From the NCBI RefSeq assembly GCF_038024035.1, contig NZ_CP150664.1, forward strand, positions 2,480,001-2,544,000: a stretch of 64,000 nt of DNA, written 5' to 3'. Positions 53,230-63,024 of this stretch are shown here, in pieces. Source of the stretch: Polaribacter pacificus (GTDB taxonomy: Bacteria > Bacteroidota > Bacteroidia > Flavobacteriales > Flavobacteriaceae). The notes under the pieces are model-generated. The model saw only the letters and a list, made by a program, of their open reading frames with translations. It did not search any database and was not told where the DNA came from. How positions within the stretch are numbered: position 1 is the stretch's first letter; every line of letters starts with the position of its first letter. The translations under genes and the position numbers were made by a program.

Positions 53230-55323
53230 TTACTCGTTTACACTCTCAATTAGAATGTTTAATAAGTCAATTGCAGCTTGAGCTATTTTTGTGCCTGGTC
53301 CAAAAACTCCTACGGCTCCTGCATCAAATAAAAACTGATAATCTTGAGCAGGAATCACACCTCCAACGATGACCATAATATCGTCTCTGCCATATTCTTT
53401 TAGCCCAGCGATAACCTGTGGGACTAATGTTTTATGCCCAGCAGCTAAGGATGATATCCCTAAAATGTGTACATCGTTTTCTACAGCTTGTTTTACAGCT
53501 TCTTTTGGTGTTTGGAATAAAGGTCCAATATCAACATCAAAGCCTAAATCTGCGTAACCAGTGGCTACAACTTTTGCACCTCTATCGTGCCCATCTTGGC
53601 CTAGTTTGGCAATCATGATTCTTGGGCGTCTACCTTCGAGTTTTGCAAACGTATTCGCCAAGTCCATCGCTTTTTTAAACAAAGCATCGTCTTTAATTTC
53701 TTTACTATACACGCCAGAGATGGTTTTATGAACGGCCTTATGACGACCAAAAACTTCTTCTAAAGCATCTGAAATTTCACCCAAAGTGGCTCTTTTTCTT
53801 GCTGCTTCAACAGCCAATGCTAATAAGTTTTTGTCTGCAGGAGTATTTGAACCCTTTGCATTTAAACTTTGTTTAGCGGCTTCAGTCAAAGCTACTAAAG
53901 ATTTTTGAGCTTCTTCTGTATTTCTTTTAGATTTTAAAGCTTGTAATCTTTCAATTTGGGATTTGCGGACAGCCTCATTGTCAACTTCTAAAATGTGTAA
54001 GGGGTCTTCCTTTTTTAATTGATATTTATTAACCCCAACAATTACATCTTGACCACTATCTATTTTGGCTTGTTTTTTTGCTGCGGCTTCTTCAATTCTC
54101 ATTTTTGGAATTCCTTTTTCGATGGCTTTTGTCATTCCACCAAGCACTTCGACTTCTTCTATCAGCTTCCAAGCAGCATTGGCAATGTCCTCAGTTAGTT
54201 TTTCAATTTGATAGCTTCCTGCCCAAGGGTCGACTGTTTTCGTAATGTTGGTTTCATCTTGAAGGTAAATTTGAGTATTCCTTGCTATTCTAGCCGAGAA
54301 ATCTGTAGGCAGCGCAATGGCTTCATCCAAGGCATTTGTGTGCAGACTCTGAGTACCTCCAAAAGCAGCAGCCATGGCTTCAATGGTGGTTCTAGCTACA
54401 TTGTTAAAAGGGTCCTGCTCTGTTAAACTCCAACCACTTGTTTGGCAATGGGTCCTTAGTGCTAGTGATTTTTCGTTTTTAGGATTAAACTGCTTTACTA
54501 TTTTAGCCCAAAGCATTCGTGCAGCTCTCATTTTTGCAATTTCTCTAAAATGATCCATACCAATGGCCCAGAAGAAAGACAAACGCGGAGCGAAACTGTC
54601 TATATCCATACCTGCTTCTATTCCTTTTCTTAGGTATTCCAATCCATCAGCCAAGGTATAAGCTAATTCTATCTCTGCTGTGGCACCAGCTTCTTGCATG
54701 TGATATCCAGAAATAGATATTGAATTAAATTTAGACATATAATTGCTGGTGTACTCAAAGATATCAGCAATAATTTTCATAGAAGGGCTTGGTGGGTAGA
54801 TATAGGTGTTTCTCACCATAAACTCTTTTAGAATGTCATTCTGAATGGTTCCCGTTAGTTGATTAGGTTTAACTCCTTGTTCTTCTGCAGCAACAATATA
54901 AAATGCTAAGATGGGTAAAACAGCACCATTCATCGTCATCGAAACTGACATTTGATCTAGCGGAATCTGATCAAATAAAATTTTCATGTCTTCTACAGAA
55001 TCTATGGCAACCCCTGCTTTACCAACGTCTCCTTGAACTCTATCGTGATCAGAATCATAACCTCTGTGTGTAGCCAAATCAAAAGCAACCGACAAGCCTT
55101 TTTGCCCAGCAGCAAGATTTCTACGGTAAAAAGCATTGCTTTCTTCGGCAGTTGAAAATCCTGCATATTGTCTAATTGTCCAGGGTCTTCTTACATACAT
55201 TGTGCTGTATGGTCCACGTAAAAAAGGAGCAATTCCGGCAACAAAACCTTCATGATTAAAAGATATATCGTTGCGTTTAGTACTTGTTCTTAGCTTTATG
55301 TTTTGGATGTTTTTTCTACTCAT
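53230..55323 (-). CDS. mutB: Methylmalonyl-CoA mutase large subunit
   Basis: A 697-residue adenosylcobalamin enzyme that isomerises methylmalonyl-CoA and succinyl-CoA. The N-terminal TIM-barrel substrate domain starts [37 protein letters not shown], and the C-terminal cobalamin-binding domain has DGHDRGAK with H579, the lower axial ligand, followed by GISSLAAGH. Length matches MutB/ScpA (about 714). It is the last gene of a minus-strand operon after mutA, with a small membrane protein gene between them. It links propionyl-CoA and branched amino-acid breakdown to the citric acid cycle. Confidence 0.95.
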   Translation of the reverse strand: MSRKNIQNIKLRTSTKRNDISFNHEGFVAGIAPFLRGPYSTMYVRRPWTIRQYAGFSTAEESNAFYRRNLAAGQKGLSVAFDLATHRGYDSDHDRVQGDVGKAGVAIDSVEDMKILFDQIPLDQMSVSMTMNGAVLPILAFYIVAAEEQGVKPNQLTGTIQNDILKEFMVRNTYIYPPSPSMKIIADIFEYTSNYMSKFNSISISGYHMQEAGATAEIELAYTLADGLEYLRKGIEAGMDIDSFAPRLSFFWAIGMDHFREIAKMRAARMLWAKIVKQFNPKNEKSLALRTHCQTSGWSLTEQDPFNNVARTTIEAMAAAFGGTQSLHTNALDEAIALPTDFSARIARNTQIYLQDETNITKTVDPWAGSYQIEKLTEDIANAAWKLIEEVEVLGGMTKAIEKGIPKMRIEEAAAKKQAKIDSGQDVIVGVNKYQLKKEDPLHILEVDNEAVRKSQIERLQALKSKRNTEEAQKSLVALTEAAKQSLNAKGSNTPADKNLLALAVEAARKRATLGEISDALEEVFGRHKAVHKTISGVYSKEIKDDALFKKAMDLANTFAKLEGRRPRIMIAKLGQDGHDRGAKVVATGYADLGFDVDIGPLFQTPKEAVKQAVENDVHILGISSLAAGHKTLVPQVIAGLKEYGRDDIMVIVGGVIPAQDYQFLFDAGAVGVFGPGTKIAQAAIDLLNILIESVNE

Positions 55324-55335
55324 GGTGTAAAATGG

Positions 55336-55659
55336 TTACTCATTAAGTTTCATAATGTTGTATAGCTTGTTTCCAATTTTTTTTACTTCTGAAGACATTC
55401 TTCTCAGTTTAATAAATGAAAACACAAGGTAAAATATAATGATGATGCTCGTAGAAATTAAAACAACATAAACCATCTTAGTGCTACTGCCAAACAGATG
55501 ATAAGTCTTTTCTTCTAATAAATACAGGAGTGCAGACACGCATAAAACAATACCAATAACCGTAATAGGTATTTTTTTTCTACGACGTGCAACGCTTTTT
55601 ATTAATTGCTTTTGTGCAAGTTGCAATTGAACGACATCAATGGATTCTTCTTTATTCAT
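55336..55659 (-). CDS. Small membrane protein in the methylmalonyl-CoA mutase operon
   Basis: A 107-residue protein of unknown function. The ATG at 55659 gives MNKEESIDVVQLQLAQ and overlaps the mutA stop by 8 bases. A longer frame would begin further inside mutA. It has a short helical N-terminus with a basic RRRKK stretch (about 26-30), two membrane helices at about 31-47 and 58-82, and a helical basic tail (RRMSSEVKKIGNKLYNIM). Its position between the two mutase subunits suggests cotranscription. It does not resemble the usual mutase chaperone (MeaB/ArgK), which is absent here. Confidence 0.75.
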   Translation of the reverse strand: MNKEESIDVVQLQLAQKQLIKSVARRRKKIPITVIGIVLCVSALLYLLEEKTYHLFGSSTKMVYVVLISTSIIIIFYLVFSFIKLRRMSSEVKKIGNKLYNIMKLNE

Positions 55660-57001
55660 TGTCCAATCTGTTTTTTTCGTAAGTTTCTGCCAATCTTTTA
55701 GCAATAATTGGAGCAATCAGTGTTTTTTTATGTGCAGTTTTAACAAAAGGATATAAGGCTAAGTCCTGCTTCATTAAATCAGTTTTGTTTTCTTGTTTGT
55801 TGCTTCCAATTAAAACCAAACTACCATTGTTAAATCGATCTTGTTCTTTTAAAGCACTTTCTTCAATCTTACGTTGAATGGTACCTTGTTTTAATTGCCT
55901 TAAAAAGCCACCTCCTGTTTCTATGGTTTTAAAAATAGCCAAGGCTTTTTCTGCTAGTTGAACACTTAAACTTTCTATATAATAAGCACCATCAGCTATT
56001 GTATTGGCATTTGTTAACTGACATTCTTTTTGTAAAATTAACAGTTGATTTCTAGCAATACGCTCTCCAAACTCATTTGATTTGTGAAAAAGCAGATCAT
56101 AAGGCGTATTCAGTACTGTGTTTGCTCCACCTAAAATGGCGCTCATGCACTCTGATGTAGTCCTTAGCATATTAACATTATAATCATAAATAGTTTTGTT
56201 GCGTAGGCTAGGTTGGCAGCTAATATGGGCTTCAGTTTGTTCAGCCTCGTGCTCATTTAATAAAGCAGACCAAAGCATTCTAAAAGCTCTTAATTTTGCG
56301 ATTTCAAAAAAGTAATTTCCACCAACAGAAAATTTGAAATGAAATTGCGCTGCTGATGTTGCACCAAAATAATTTAAGTATTCATTAGCGTGAGCTAAAG
56401 CATAAGCCAATTCTTGACTACTAGTTGCTCCTGCATTCTGGTATGTACCAGCATTGATACAAATACTATTACTCTTGTTTTGTACAATGCTTTCTAGGGC
56501 TGAATGATCATTGTTTAGAGAATCAAACCAATTACCGCTGGCTGCGAGTTTTGCAATAATATCGATGTCAAAATAACAGTGTTTAGAATTACAAAAATTA
56601 GCAAGACTGTTTACAAAGCTAGCATCTAACCAATCTAAACGAAAATAAAGTGTTGTTTTTTGAAGATCTATTCCTAGTAAAAGTGTTTTTGGATCAAAAA
56701 CCTTTGAAGCCTTAAATTCAATAGAATTGGCGCCTCTGTTTAAGGCATCTACCGCAAGTTGATTGGCTATTTTTTCATTGTCGACATAAATTGATTGACA
56801 GATATTAGCATCAAAAGGAGTCATAGGAAACTCAGCATTAGTGCGGTCCTCTTTGGTGTAGAATGGTTTAACCGTGATGCCTTCATCTGTTTTCCAAAGC
56901 AAACTTTCGTTATAATCATCACCTTTAAGATCTACTTGTATTTTTTGTTTCCAAGCAGCTGCTGATGTGGCTTCAAATTGTTCAAATAAATTAGTGCTCA
57001 T
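55652..57001 (-). CDS. mutA: Methylmalonyl-CoA mutase small subunit
   Basis: A 449-residue protein equivalent to the non-catalytic subunit of heterodimeric methylmalonyl-CoA mutase. It shows the mutase barrel domain (LFEQFEATSAAAWKQKIQVDLKG at the start; GATSSQELAYALAHANEYL and ISCQPSLRNKTIYDYNVNMLRTTSE-like segments) but ends where a cobalamin domain would begin. Typical MutA is about 620 residues and retains a degenerate cobalamin domain, so this short form is likely the Bacteroidota version. Its start overlaps the stop of the upstream DivIC-like gene by 1 base and its stop overlaps the next gene by 8. Confidence 0.9.
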   Translation of the reverse strand: MSTNLFEQFEATSAAAWKQKIQVDLKGDDYNESLLWKTDEGITVKPFYTKEDRTNAEFPMTPFDANICQSIYVDNEKIANQLAVDALNRGANSIEFKASKVFDPKTLLLGIDLQKTTLYFRLDWLDASFVNSLANFCNSKHCYFDIDIIAKLAASGNWFDSLNNDHSALESIVQNKSNSICINAGTYQNAGATSSQELAYALAHANEYLNYFGATSAAQFHFKFSVGGNYFFEIAKLRAFRMLWSALLNEHEAEQTEAHISCQPSLRNKTIYDYNVNMLRTTSECMSAILGGANTVLNTPYDLLFHKSNEFGERIARNQLLILQKECQLTNANTIADGAYYIESLSVQLAEKALAIFKTIETGGGFLRQLKQGTIQRKIEESALKEQDRFNNGSLVLIGSNKQENKTDLMKQDLALYPFVKTAHKKTLIAPIIAKRLAETYEKNRLDNE

Positions 57002-57318
57002 TATTTTTCAAGGGTATCAAATTCGATGATAAAAATATCTTCGTTTTTTTTCTTCATTAAATATTGTTCTCTAGCAAATTTTTCCAGCTGTAAAGAATCT
57101 TGTAAATCTCTAATAATCAGTTGGTCTTCTTTGATTTTTGATTTGTAGAAATTTATTGCTTCTTCTAATTCATTTACTTCTTTGTTAAACTCTCTGTGAA
57201 CAAGGTATGAATTTTCATCAAAAAAGAGCATCCATACTATAAAAGCAGTTAAAATCAACACGTACTTATTGGTGGTGATTTTTACAATTCGATGTTCTTT
57301 TAGTTGTTTGAAATTCAT
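57001..57318 (-). CDS. DivIC/FtsB-like septum formation initiator protein
   Basis: A 105-residue bitopic membrane protein. One membrane helix (about residues 19-34) is followed by a coiled coil (about 42-78) and the FAREQYLMKKKNEDIFIIEF segment that is typical of the DivIC/FtsB C-terminus. These proteins join FtsL and FtsQ in the division complex. It overlaps the mutA start by 1 base, an odd pairing of cell division and propionate metabolism. A TACTTTTG box on minus (57353-57360) may be its own promoter. Confidence 0.85.
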   Translation of the reverse strand: MNFKQLKEHRIVKITTNKYVLILTAFIVWMLFFDENSYLVHREFNKEVNELEEAINFYKSKIKEDQLIIRDLQDSLQLEKFAREQYLMKKKNEDIFIIEFDTLEK

Positions 57319-57352
57319 TGATGTTTTTAAAAATAAACCAAGATTTAGATAA

Positions 57353-57360
57353 CAAAAGTA
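57353..57360 (-). promoter_or_regulatory. Candidate -7 box before the divIC-mutAB operon
   Basis: TACTTTTG on the minus strand fits the -7 consensus and lies 35 bases before the ATG at 57318. A TTG at the right upstream distance is not clear. Confidence 0.45.
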
Positions 57361-57529
57361 TGTTGTCAGCTATTTTGTATATCAGTTGCTTTAGATTAAA
57401 AAAAACTAAAGTACTTTATAAAATCAAAAATACTAAATTTAAGTGAACAAGGATTTAACTTTGTTCTTAATATTTGGACTTTTTACTTTGCAGTCTGTCT
57501 CCAAAAAATTAAAAAAAAGGAAAGGTTAT

Positions 57530-58135
57530 TTACAGGCGATTGCTAATAACTGTTCTAACAATGTCAACAGCGACTGTATTGTAACGATCATTTGGAATGA
57601 TAATGTCGGCGAAATTTTTGGTAGGTTCTATAAATTGTTGATGCATAGGTTTAAGGGTGGTCTGGTAGCGAGTTAATACTTCTTCAATATCTCTACCACG
57701 TTCATTGATATCTCTTTTAATTCTTCGAATCAAACGCTCATCTGCATCAGCATGCACAAATACCTTAATGTCACATAAATCTCTAATACGTTCACTGTTA
57801 AAGATTAAAATCCCTTCTAAAATCAATACTTTTCTGGGGTGGGTTTTAATAATGTCTTTTGTTCTGTTATGGGTGACAAAAGAATAGACAGGTTGATCAA
57901 CAATCTCTCCAGCCTTTAAAGCAGTTAAGTGCGCGACCATTAAATCAAAATCAATAGCTCTAGGGTGATCAAAGTTAATTTTTGTTCGATCCTCATAACT
58001 CAAATTATCTGTTGCATTGTAATAAGAATCTTGACGAATTACGCAAACTTCATCAGTGGGTAATTCTTGCACAATTTGATTGACAACTGTGGTTTTTCCA
58101 CTTCCAGTTCCTCCTGCAATTCCAATTATAAGCAT
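57530..58135 (-). CDS. udk: Uridine kinase
   Basis: A 201-residue P-loop kinase that phosphorylates uridine and cytidine to the monophosphates in pyrimidine salvage. The Walker A motif is GGTGSGKTT (8-16). VRQDSYYNATDNL and NFDHPRAIDFDLM are the family's substrate and fold signatures, and RRIKRDINERGRD is the lid/arginine-rich segment. The start at 58135 gives the usual MLIIGIAGGTGSGKTT. Longer frames would add a non-homologous tail. A TAAATTTG box lies on minus at 58171-58178. Confidence 0.94.
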   Translation of the reverse strand: MLIIGIAGGTGSGKTTVVNQIVQELPTDEVCVIRQDSYYNATDNLSYEDRTKINFDHPRAIDFDLMVAHLTALKAGEIVDQPVYSFVTHNRTKDIIKTHPRKVLILEGILIFNSERIRDLCDIKVFVHADADERLIRRIKRDINERGRDIEEVLTRYQTTLKPMHQQFIEPTKNFADIIIPNDRYNTVAVDIVRTVISNRL

Positions 58136-58170
58136 CCTTTTTCTTGTTGGTTTAATTTTTGTCTCTGTAA

Positions 58171-58178
58171 CAAATTTA
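58171..58178 (-). promoter_or_regulatory. Candidate -7 box of udk
   Basis: TAAATTTG on the minus strand, 35 bases before the udk ATG. The -33 element is not clear. The tRNA-Thr terminator lies just upstream. Confidence 0.5.
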
Positions 58179-58194
58179 AGTGAAATAAGCACAT

Positions 58195-58224
58195 AAAAAA
58201 AGTCCTATCAAAAGAAAGGACTTT
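58195..58224 (-). terminator. Terminator of tRNA-Thr
   Basis: Read on minus: AAAGTCCT, an 10-base loop, then AGGACTTT running into a T-tract. It lies 5 bases downstream of the tRNA. Confidence 0.8.
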
Positions 58225-58228
58225 AAAG

Positions 58229-58302
58229 AGCCGATGAAGGGACTCGAACCCCCGACCTGCTGATTACAAATCAGCTGCTCTAGCCAGCTGAGCTACATCG
58301 GC
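58229..58302 (-). tRNA. tRNA-Thr (anticodon TGT)
   Basis: Cloverleaf on minus. The acceptor stem is GCCGATG/CATCGGC with discriminator T. The D-arm is AGCTCAGCTGGCTAGAGC. The anticodon stem is GCTGA/TCAGC with loop TTTGTAA giving anticodon TGT. The T-arm is GGGGGTTCGAGTCCC. CCA is not encoded. Confidence 0.97.
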
Positions 58303-58324
58303 TTTTGCTTGTTTTTAAGCGATG

Positions 58325-58354
58325 CAAATATACTATCATTTAAAAAACGACCAA
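58325..58354 (-). promoter_or_regulatory. Promoter of tRNA-Thr
   Basis: On minus, TTG (58352-58354) and TATATTTG (58325-58332), spaced 19 bases, the same architecture and -7 box as the tRNA-Val promoter. Confidence 0.75.
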
Positions 58355-58575
58355 ATGTTTTTTGACTTTTTTTAAAGTTTTTTTTTGGTGTAAAATCTTT
58401 GCTTATTGGGAACAGTTTTTTTGCTCAATATCCATTATGAACCATTAAGTTTAAAAAAAAAGATTAATTAAAATAGGTGCTATTTAGTTAAATTTTCTAA
58501 ATTGTAAACAAAGCTTAATCTTTTGTTTTTAAAAGGTAAATTTAAATAGTACTATTATAAATCTCAATTTTGTTT

Positions 58576-61500
58576 ATGAAAAAGTTAATCGACTTAAAAG
58601 AAGAGTTTTATGCCTTGTTTCAAGATCATCCATATTTACATGAATGGTTAACAAATGATGTCTTGTACGGTGTATGGTATTGTAATTTAGAAAATTTGAA
58701 TGAGTTTTTTATAAATGATTCATTTAAAAAAACATTAAAATTTTCTATTTCCATAGATCAAGACTCCACAGAAATGTTAGCGAAAAGCTTAATATTAAAA
58801 GAAAAGAAAAAAATAGATAAGCAATTTGAATCTTGCCAAAAAGGTCTTGCTGAAGATTTTGATATCCTATTGCAATTCAAAGATTCTCAAAACGGAATAA
58901 AGCCCCTAAGAGCTGTTGGAAAAGTTATTCTTGATCAATCAGGAAAGAAGAAAGGAGTTGTTGTAAAGTTTTTAAAACCTAAAGAAGTCAGTGATGGTAA
59001 TAATGATTTGATAGAGAAAGTCCATGCTTTACAAAAACTGCAATCTATTTATGATGAAACTAATGAAATTGCAAGAGTAGGAGGCTGGGAAGTTGATTTA
59101 ATTACTGGTTCGGTTACCTGGACAAAAGTAACAAAGGATATTCATGAAGTTGATAAAGAATATGAACCTGACGTTTCTACAGGTGTTAATTTTTATAAGG
59201 AGGGATATTATCGAGATTTGATATCAAAACTTGTAAATGAAGCGATAGAAAATGGGGCTTCTTTTGATACAGAGTTAAAAATTATTACTGCCAAAGGAAA
59301 TGAAATTTGGGTTCGGTCTTTTGGTAAACCTGAATTTGAAAACGGAAAATGCATCAGAATATATGGGGCCTTTCAAGACATAAATGACAAAAAGAAGCGT
59401 GAGCTTGAAATGAAAGAAACCAATGAGCGTTTCGAAAAGATATTTACAAATTCATCTCTTGGAATTCTTCTTGTAAATTCTGATAATGAGATTTTAATGG
59501 TCAATGATGTCGTTCAGAAAATATTTGGTTTTAAACAATCGAAGAAAGACACAGTGTTAAAACTAATCCTTAAAGACTTGTTGCATCCTGATTATATTGA
59601 TCAAGCTCGATTGAATAGAAAAAAACTTCTTGCAGGGAAAATTAATAGTTATAAGACAGAAGCTAAGTATTTTTCGGAAAGCGGAGAAATAATATGGTGT
59701 GCAACAAATACCTCTATGGTTAGAGGGCATGGCAATACTGATGATCTTATCATAATTCAGGTAGAAGATATTACCAACAGAAAAGAATTAGAACAGCTAG
59801 CCGTTGAAAATTCAAATAAGTTTATAAATGCATTTGAGTATTCTCCAAACGGGATGGGTGTTGTTTCTATAAGTGGACAATGGTTAATGATAAACAAAAA
59901 CTTATCGCAGATTATTGGATACAGTAAAGAAGAGTTGTTGCAGCTTAGAGCTAAGGAAATCACTCATAAAGACGATATGTATAATGATACTGAATATTTG
60001 CGTGAGTTGATAAATCAAAAACGCGAATCTTACAGTGTTAAAAAGAGATACATTCATAAAAATGGTAAAATTGTACACTGTTTTTTAAACGTATCATTAA
60101 TCACAGATAAATATAATAAGCCTGTTTCTGTAATTGGTCAAGTTGTGGATATGACAGAAAGTATAAAGTCAGAAAAAAAATTAAAAAAGACTCTAAATGA
60201 TCTGCAAAGTCTTCTCGACGCGACTACACATGTTTCTATCATAGAAACTGATTTAAAAGGAATAGCACGTAAATTTAATAAGGGAGCAGAAAATTTACTA
60301 GGTTATAATTCTGATGACGTTGTCGGTTCTTTAAGTATTGGTGTCTTACATGATCCTGTAGAAGTTACCCTTAGAGGTGTTGAATTGTCAAAAGAATATA
60401 ATCAAGAAATTAAAGGTTTTGATGTTTTTACCTATAAAGCAAACTTAGGAGAATATGATTCAAGTGAATGGACCTATATTAGAAAAAATGGAGAGCGATT
60501 TCCAGTTCAGCTTGTGGTAACGGCAATCAAAAATTCTGAAGGGAAAACTACTGGTTATTTAGGGGTTGCAACAGATATATCAAAATTAAAGGAAATGGAA
60601 ACTTCTTTGGTGAAGTCTAAACTTAAAGCAGAAACAGCGAACAAATCAAAATCAGAATTCTTGGCTAATATGAGTCATGAGATAAGAACGCCATTAAATG
60701 GTGTGATTGGTTTTACTGATCTACTGATGAGAACCCAACTTTCTGATATTCAAAAACAATACATGCACACTGTTTATAATTCGGCCAATGTTTTATTGGA
60801 TTTATTAAATGATGTACTTGATTTTTCAAAAATTGAAGCAGGGAAATTAGAAATTAGTAAAGATCGAACTGACCTTATTCAACTTTGTGGGCAAACGATT
60901 GATATTATCAGGCATCAAGCACATGAAAAAGGATTGGAAGTACTGTTAAATATACCACCAAAAACGAATAGATTTATACAGGCAGATGCTGTTCGTTTGC
61001 GTCAAATACTAACCAATCTACTAGGGAATGCTGTAAAATTTACTGAAGTAGGAGAAATAGAATTAAAGATAACAGCACAGAAAAATCCAAAAAAAGAAAA
61101 GGAAATGCTTTATGAGTTTTCTATTAGGGATACAGGTGTAGGTATAGCGCCTAAGAATTTGAAGAAAATTTTTTCTGCATTTGACCAAGAAGATGCATCT
61201 ACAACTAGAAAATATGGAGGGACAGGTTTAGGTTTAACGATTAGTAATAAGCTACTTCATTTAATGGATAGCCAACTTTTGGTTGAGAGTAAACTGGGGC
61301 AAGGTAGTACTTTTTCTTTCGTAGTGAGTTTTGAAATAGAGGACCAGGAAAAACATCTTATAGCCAAGCAAAAAAGTGTTAAAAAGGTTTTAGTAGTTGA
61401 TGATAACTCTAATAATAGAAGCATTTTAGAAAATATGTTGGCGGTGGATAAAATTGAAACAACATTAGTGGCCAACGGAATTGATGCGATTGAAGTCTTA

Positions 61501-62190
61501 GAAAAAGGAAATCCCTTTGATTTGGCTATTATAGATTACCATATGCCTTATTTAAATGGCCTTGATTTAATAAGGCACCTTAGAGAAAAAATGTCCATTT
61601 CTGGACAAGAGCTGCCTATTATCTTATTGCATAGCTCTGGTGATGATAAAAAAATACATAGAGAATGTAAGAATCTTGATGTAAAATTTAGTGTGGTCAA
61701 ACCAATCCAGATGAATCATTTGTTTGAGTTGATTGGGAATATTGAAGATCCGTTACCTGAGATTAAAAATGAGAAACCCGTTGAAGAAAGTGTTGATTTA
61801 ACTCAATTGACCTTTAATATATTGGTTGCAGAGGATAATCCAGTTAATAAGTTTCTATCGAAGACTATCATACAGAAAATCCTACCTAAGGCAAAAATTC
61901 ATGAAGCTGATGATGGTCTTGAAGCTGTTAGGCTCTATCAAATAAAAGAAATTGATCTTATTTTTATGGATATCCAAATGCCAAATATGAGTGGTTTTGA
62001 AGCCACTGAAAAGATTAGGTCTTTAGAGAAGAGCGGAGAGCATTTGCCTATTATTGCGCTAACAGCAAGAACAGTTAAGGGAGAGAAAGAACGCTGTATA
62101 GAAAATGGGATGGATGATTATATTACCAAACCTGTGGTATTAGACCGAATGAAAAAAGCCATTATAGAATTTTTGGTTACAAAAAAATAA
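58576..62190 (+). CDS. Hybrid sensor histidine kinase with PAS domains and two receiver domains
   Basis: A 1204-residue soluble kinase with no membrane helix seen. A divergent N-terminal region (1-130) is followed by about four PAS/PAC modules (about 155-275, 280-400, 405-520 and 530-670; for example GGWEVDLITGSVTW and NEIWVRSFG). HisKA carries the phospho-acceptor H701 in NMSHEIRTP, and the HATPase domain has NLLGNAVKFTE, DTGVGIAP and GGTGLGLTIS. REC1 has D987 in IIDYHMP and REC2 has D1132 in FMDIQMP. The start at 58576 (ATG) is preferred to a TTG six bases upstream. A REC-HPt protein follows after 48 bases, giving a possible phosphorelay. Confidence 0.93.
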   Translation: MKKLIDLKEEFYALFQDHPYLHEWLTNDVLYGVWYCNLENLNEFFINDSFKKTLKFSISIDQDSTEMLAKSLILKEKKKIDKQFESCQKGLAEDFDILLQFKDSQNGIKPLRAVGKVILDQSGKKKGVVVKFLKPKEVSDGNNDLIEKVHALQKLQSIYDETNEIARVGGWEVDLITGSVTWTKVTKDIHEVDKEYEPDVSTGVNFYKEGYYRDLISKLVNEAIENGASFDTELKIITAKGNEIWVRSFGKPEFENGKCIRIYGAFQDINDKKKRELEMKETNERFEKIFTNSSLGILLVNSDNEILMVNDVVQKIFGFKQSKKDTVLKLILKDLLHPDYIDQARLNRKKLLAGKINSYKTEAKYFSESGEIIWCATNTSMVRGHGNTDDLIIIQVEDITNRKELEQLAVENSNKFINAFEYSPNGMGVVSISGQWLMINKNLSQIIGYSKEELLQLRAKEITHKDDMYNDTEYLRELINQKRESYSVKKRYIHKNGKIVHCFLNVSLITDKYNKPVSVIGQVVDMTESIKSEKKLKKTLNDLQSLLDATTHVSIIETDLKGIARKFNKGAENLLGYNSDDVVGSLSIGVLHDPVEVTLRGVELSKEYNQEIKGFDVFTYKANLGEYDSSEWTYIRKNGERFPVQLVVTAIKNSEGKTTGYLGVATDISKLKEMETSLVKSKLKAETANKSKSEFLANMSHEIRTPLNGVIGFTDLLMRTQLSDIQKQYMHTVYNSANVLLDLLNDVLDFSKIEAGKLEISKDRTDLIQLCGQTIDIIRHQAHEKGLEVLLNIPPKTNRFIQADAVRLRQILTNLLGNAVKFTEVGEIELKITAQKNPKKEKEMLYEFSIRDTGVGIAPKNLKKIFSAFDQEDASTTRKYGGTGLGLTISNKLLHLMDSQLLVESKLGQGSTFSFVVSFEIEDQEKHLIAKQKSVKKVLVVDDNSNNRSILENMLAVDKIETTLVANGIDAIEVLEKGNPFDLAIIDYHMPYLNGLDLIRHLREKMSISGQELPIILLHSSGDDKKIHRECKNLDVKFSVVKPIQMNHLFELIGNIEDPLPEIKNEKPVEESVDLTQLTFNILVAEDNPVNKFLSKTIIQKILPKAKIHEADDGLEAVRLYQIKEIDLIFMDIQMPNMSGFEATEKIRSLEKSGEHLPIIALTARTVKGEKERCIENGMDDYITKPVVLDRMKKAIIEFLVTKK

Positions 62191-62238
62191 TTTTGATCAC
62201 ATAAGCTATAAAAATACTAGCCAAAAATTAAAAAGTAA

Positions 62239-62979
62239 ATGAGCCAAGAGTTTGAGTCTATAGAGGAAATAAAAATTTTGTTAGTTGAAAACACTGAAGA
62301 GCATACCCGTAAATTCCTTGAGTTAGCGAAAGTTAACGGATGGACAGTTTATACCCAGCAAGGGAGTATGGATGCAATCCGTTGGTTAAAGAATAATGCT
62401 GCCCCAGACTTAATGATCATAGATCAAAATGCATCGCCTTTAGATGGGTTTCAAACAACAGATTATATACAATCTGAACTTAAAATAAACGTACCTACGC
62501 TGATTTCTAATTATAATAATTCACAAATGTCGGATGATGATACCTTACTTGATTTTATAAACAAGCCTTTTTCAGAGCTCTCCCTTAAAATAATTAAGGC
62601 TAAACTGATAAGAAAACAACCTTTAATAAAGTTAGTTGATAAAGCGTATTCATTAAATTATTTAAGGAGTTTGTCTGATGGTAATGAAGAATTTGTATTA
62701 ACCTCATTAAATTTGTTTAGAGATTCTGTAGCTGTTAAACTGATAGAGATAAAAACAGCATTATTCAATGAAGAATACAAGAGTGTTCGAGATTTAGCAC
62801 ATAATATTAAGCCTTCCTTCGGAACTTTAGAGAGTACTCACGGAAGAGATCTCTGTAATCAACTTGTTTACAAAGCTACAGAAAAAGATATCTCGGGGTT
62901 GGTAGAGCAATTAGATCAATTATATAATACCATTAATATACAACTCAAAAAAGACATTCCTAGCTATACTCAGGTTTAA
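62239..62979 (+). CDS. Receiver-HPt protein, partner of the hybrid kinase
   Basis: A 246-residue protein. The receiver domain (about 10-125) keeps the phospho-acceptor D62 (MIIDQNASPLDG) and the lysine K109 (INKPF). Its acidic pair is degenerate (E17 and N18 in LLVENTEE, where DD or ED is usual), which may weaken Mg2+ binding and phosphorylation. The C-terminal HPt domain (about 140-246) has the phospho-histidine H188 in DLAHNIKPSFGTL. There is no DNA-binding or output domain, so it probably moves phosphate between the upstream hybrid kinase and an unidentified regulator. Confidence 0.88.
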   Translation: MSQEFESIEEIKILLVENTEEHTRKFLELAKVNGWTVYTQQGSMDAIRWLKNNAAPDLMIIDQNASPLDGFQTTDYIQSELKINVPTLISNYNNSQMSDDDTLLDFINKPFSELSLKIIKAKLIRKQPLIKLVDKAYSLNYLRSLSDGNEEFVLTSLNLFRDSVAVKLIEIKTALFNEEYKSVRDLAHNIKPSFGTLESTHGRDLCNQLVYKATEKDISGLVEQLDQLYNTINIQLKKDIPSYTQV

Positions 62980-63024
62980 AAGAATATGCAAATTTATCTT
63001 ATTTAGTAGGTTGTGGAGATGTTT

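Noticed and set aside
58136..58192. Longer N-terminus of uridine kinase
   Set aside because: The extension is outside the family alignment and would cover the likely -7 box at 58171-58178.
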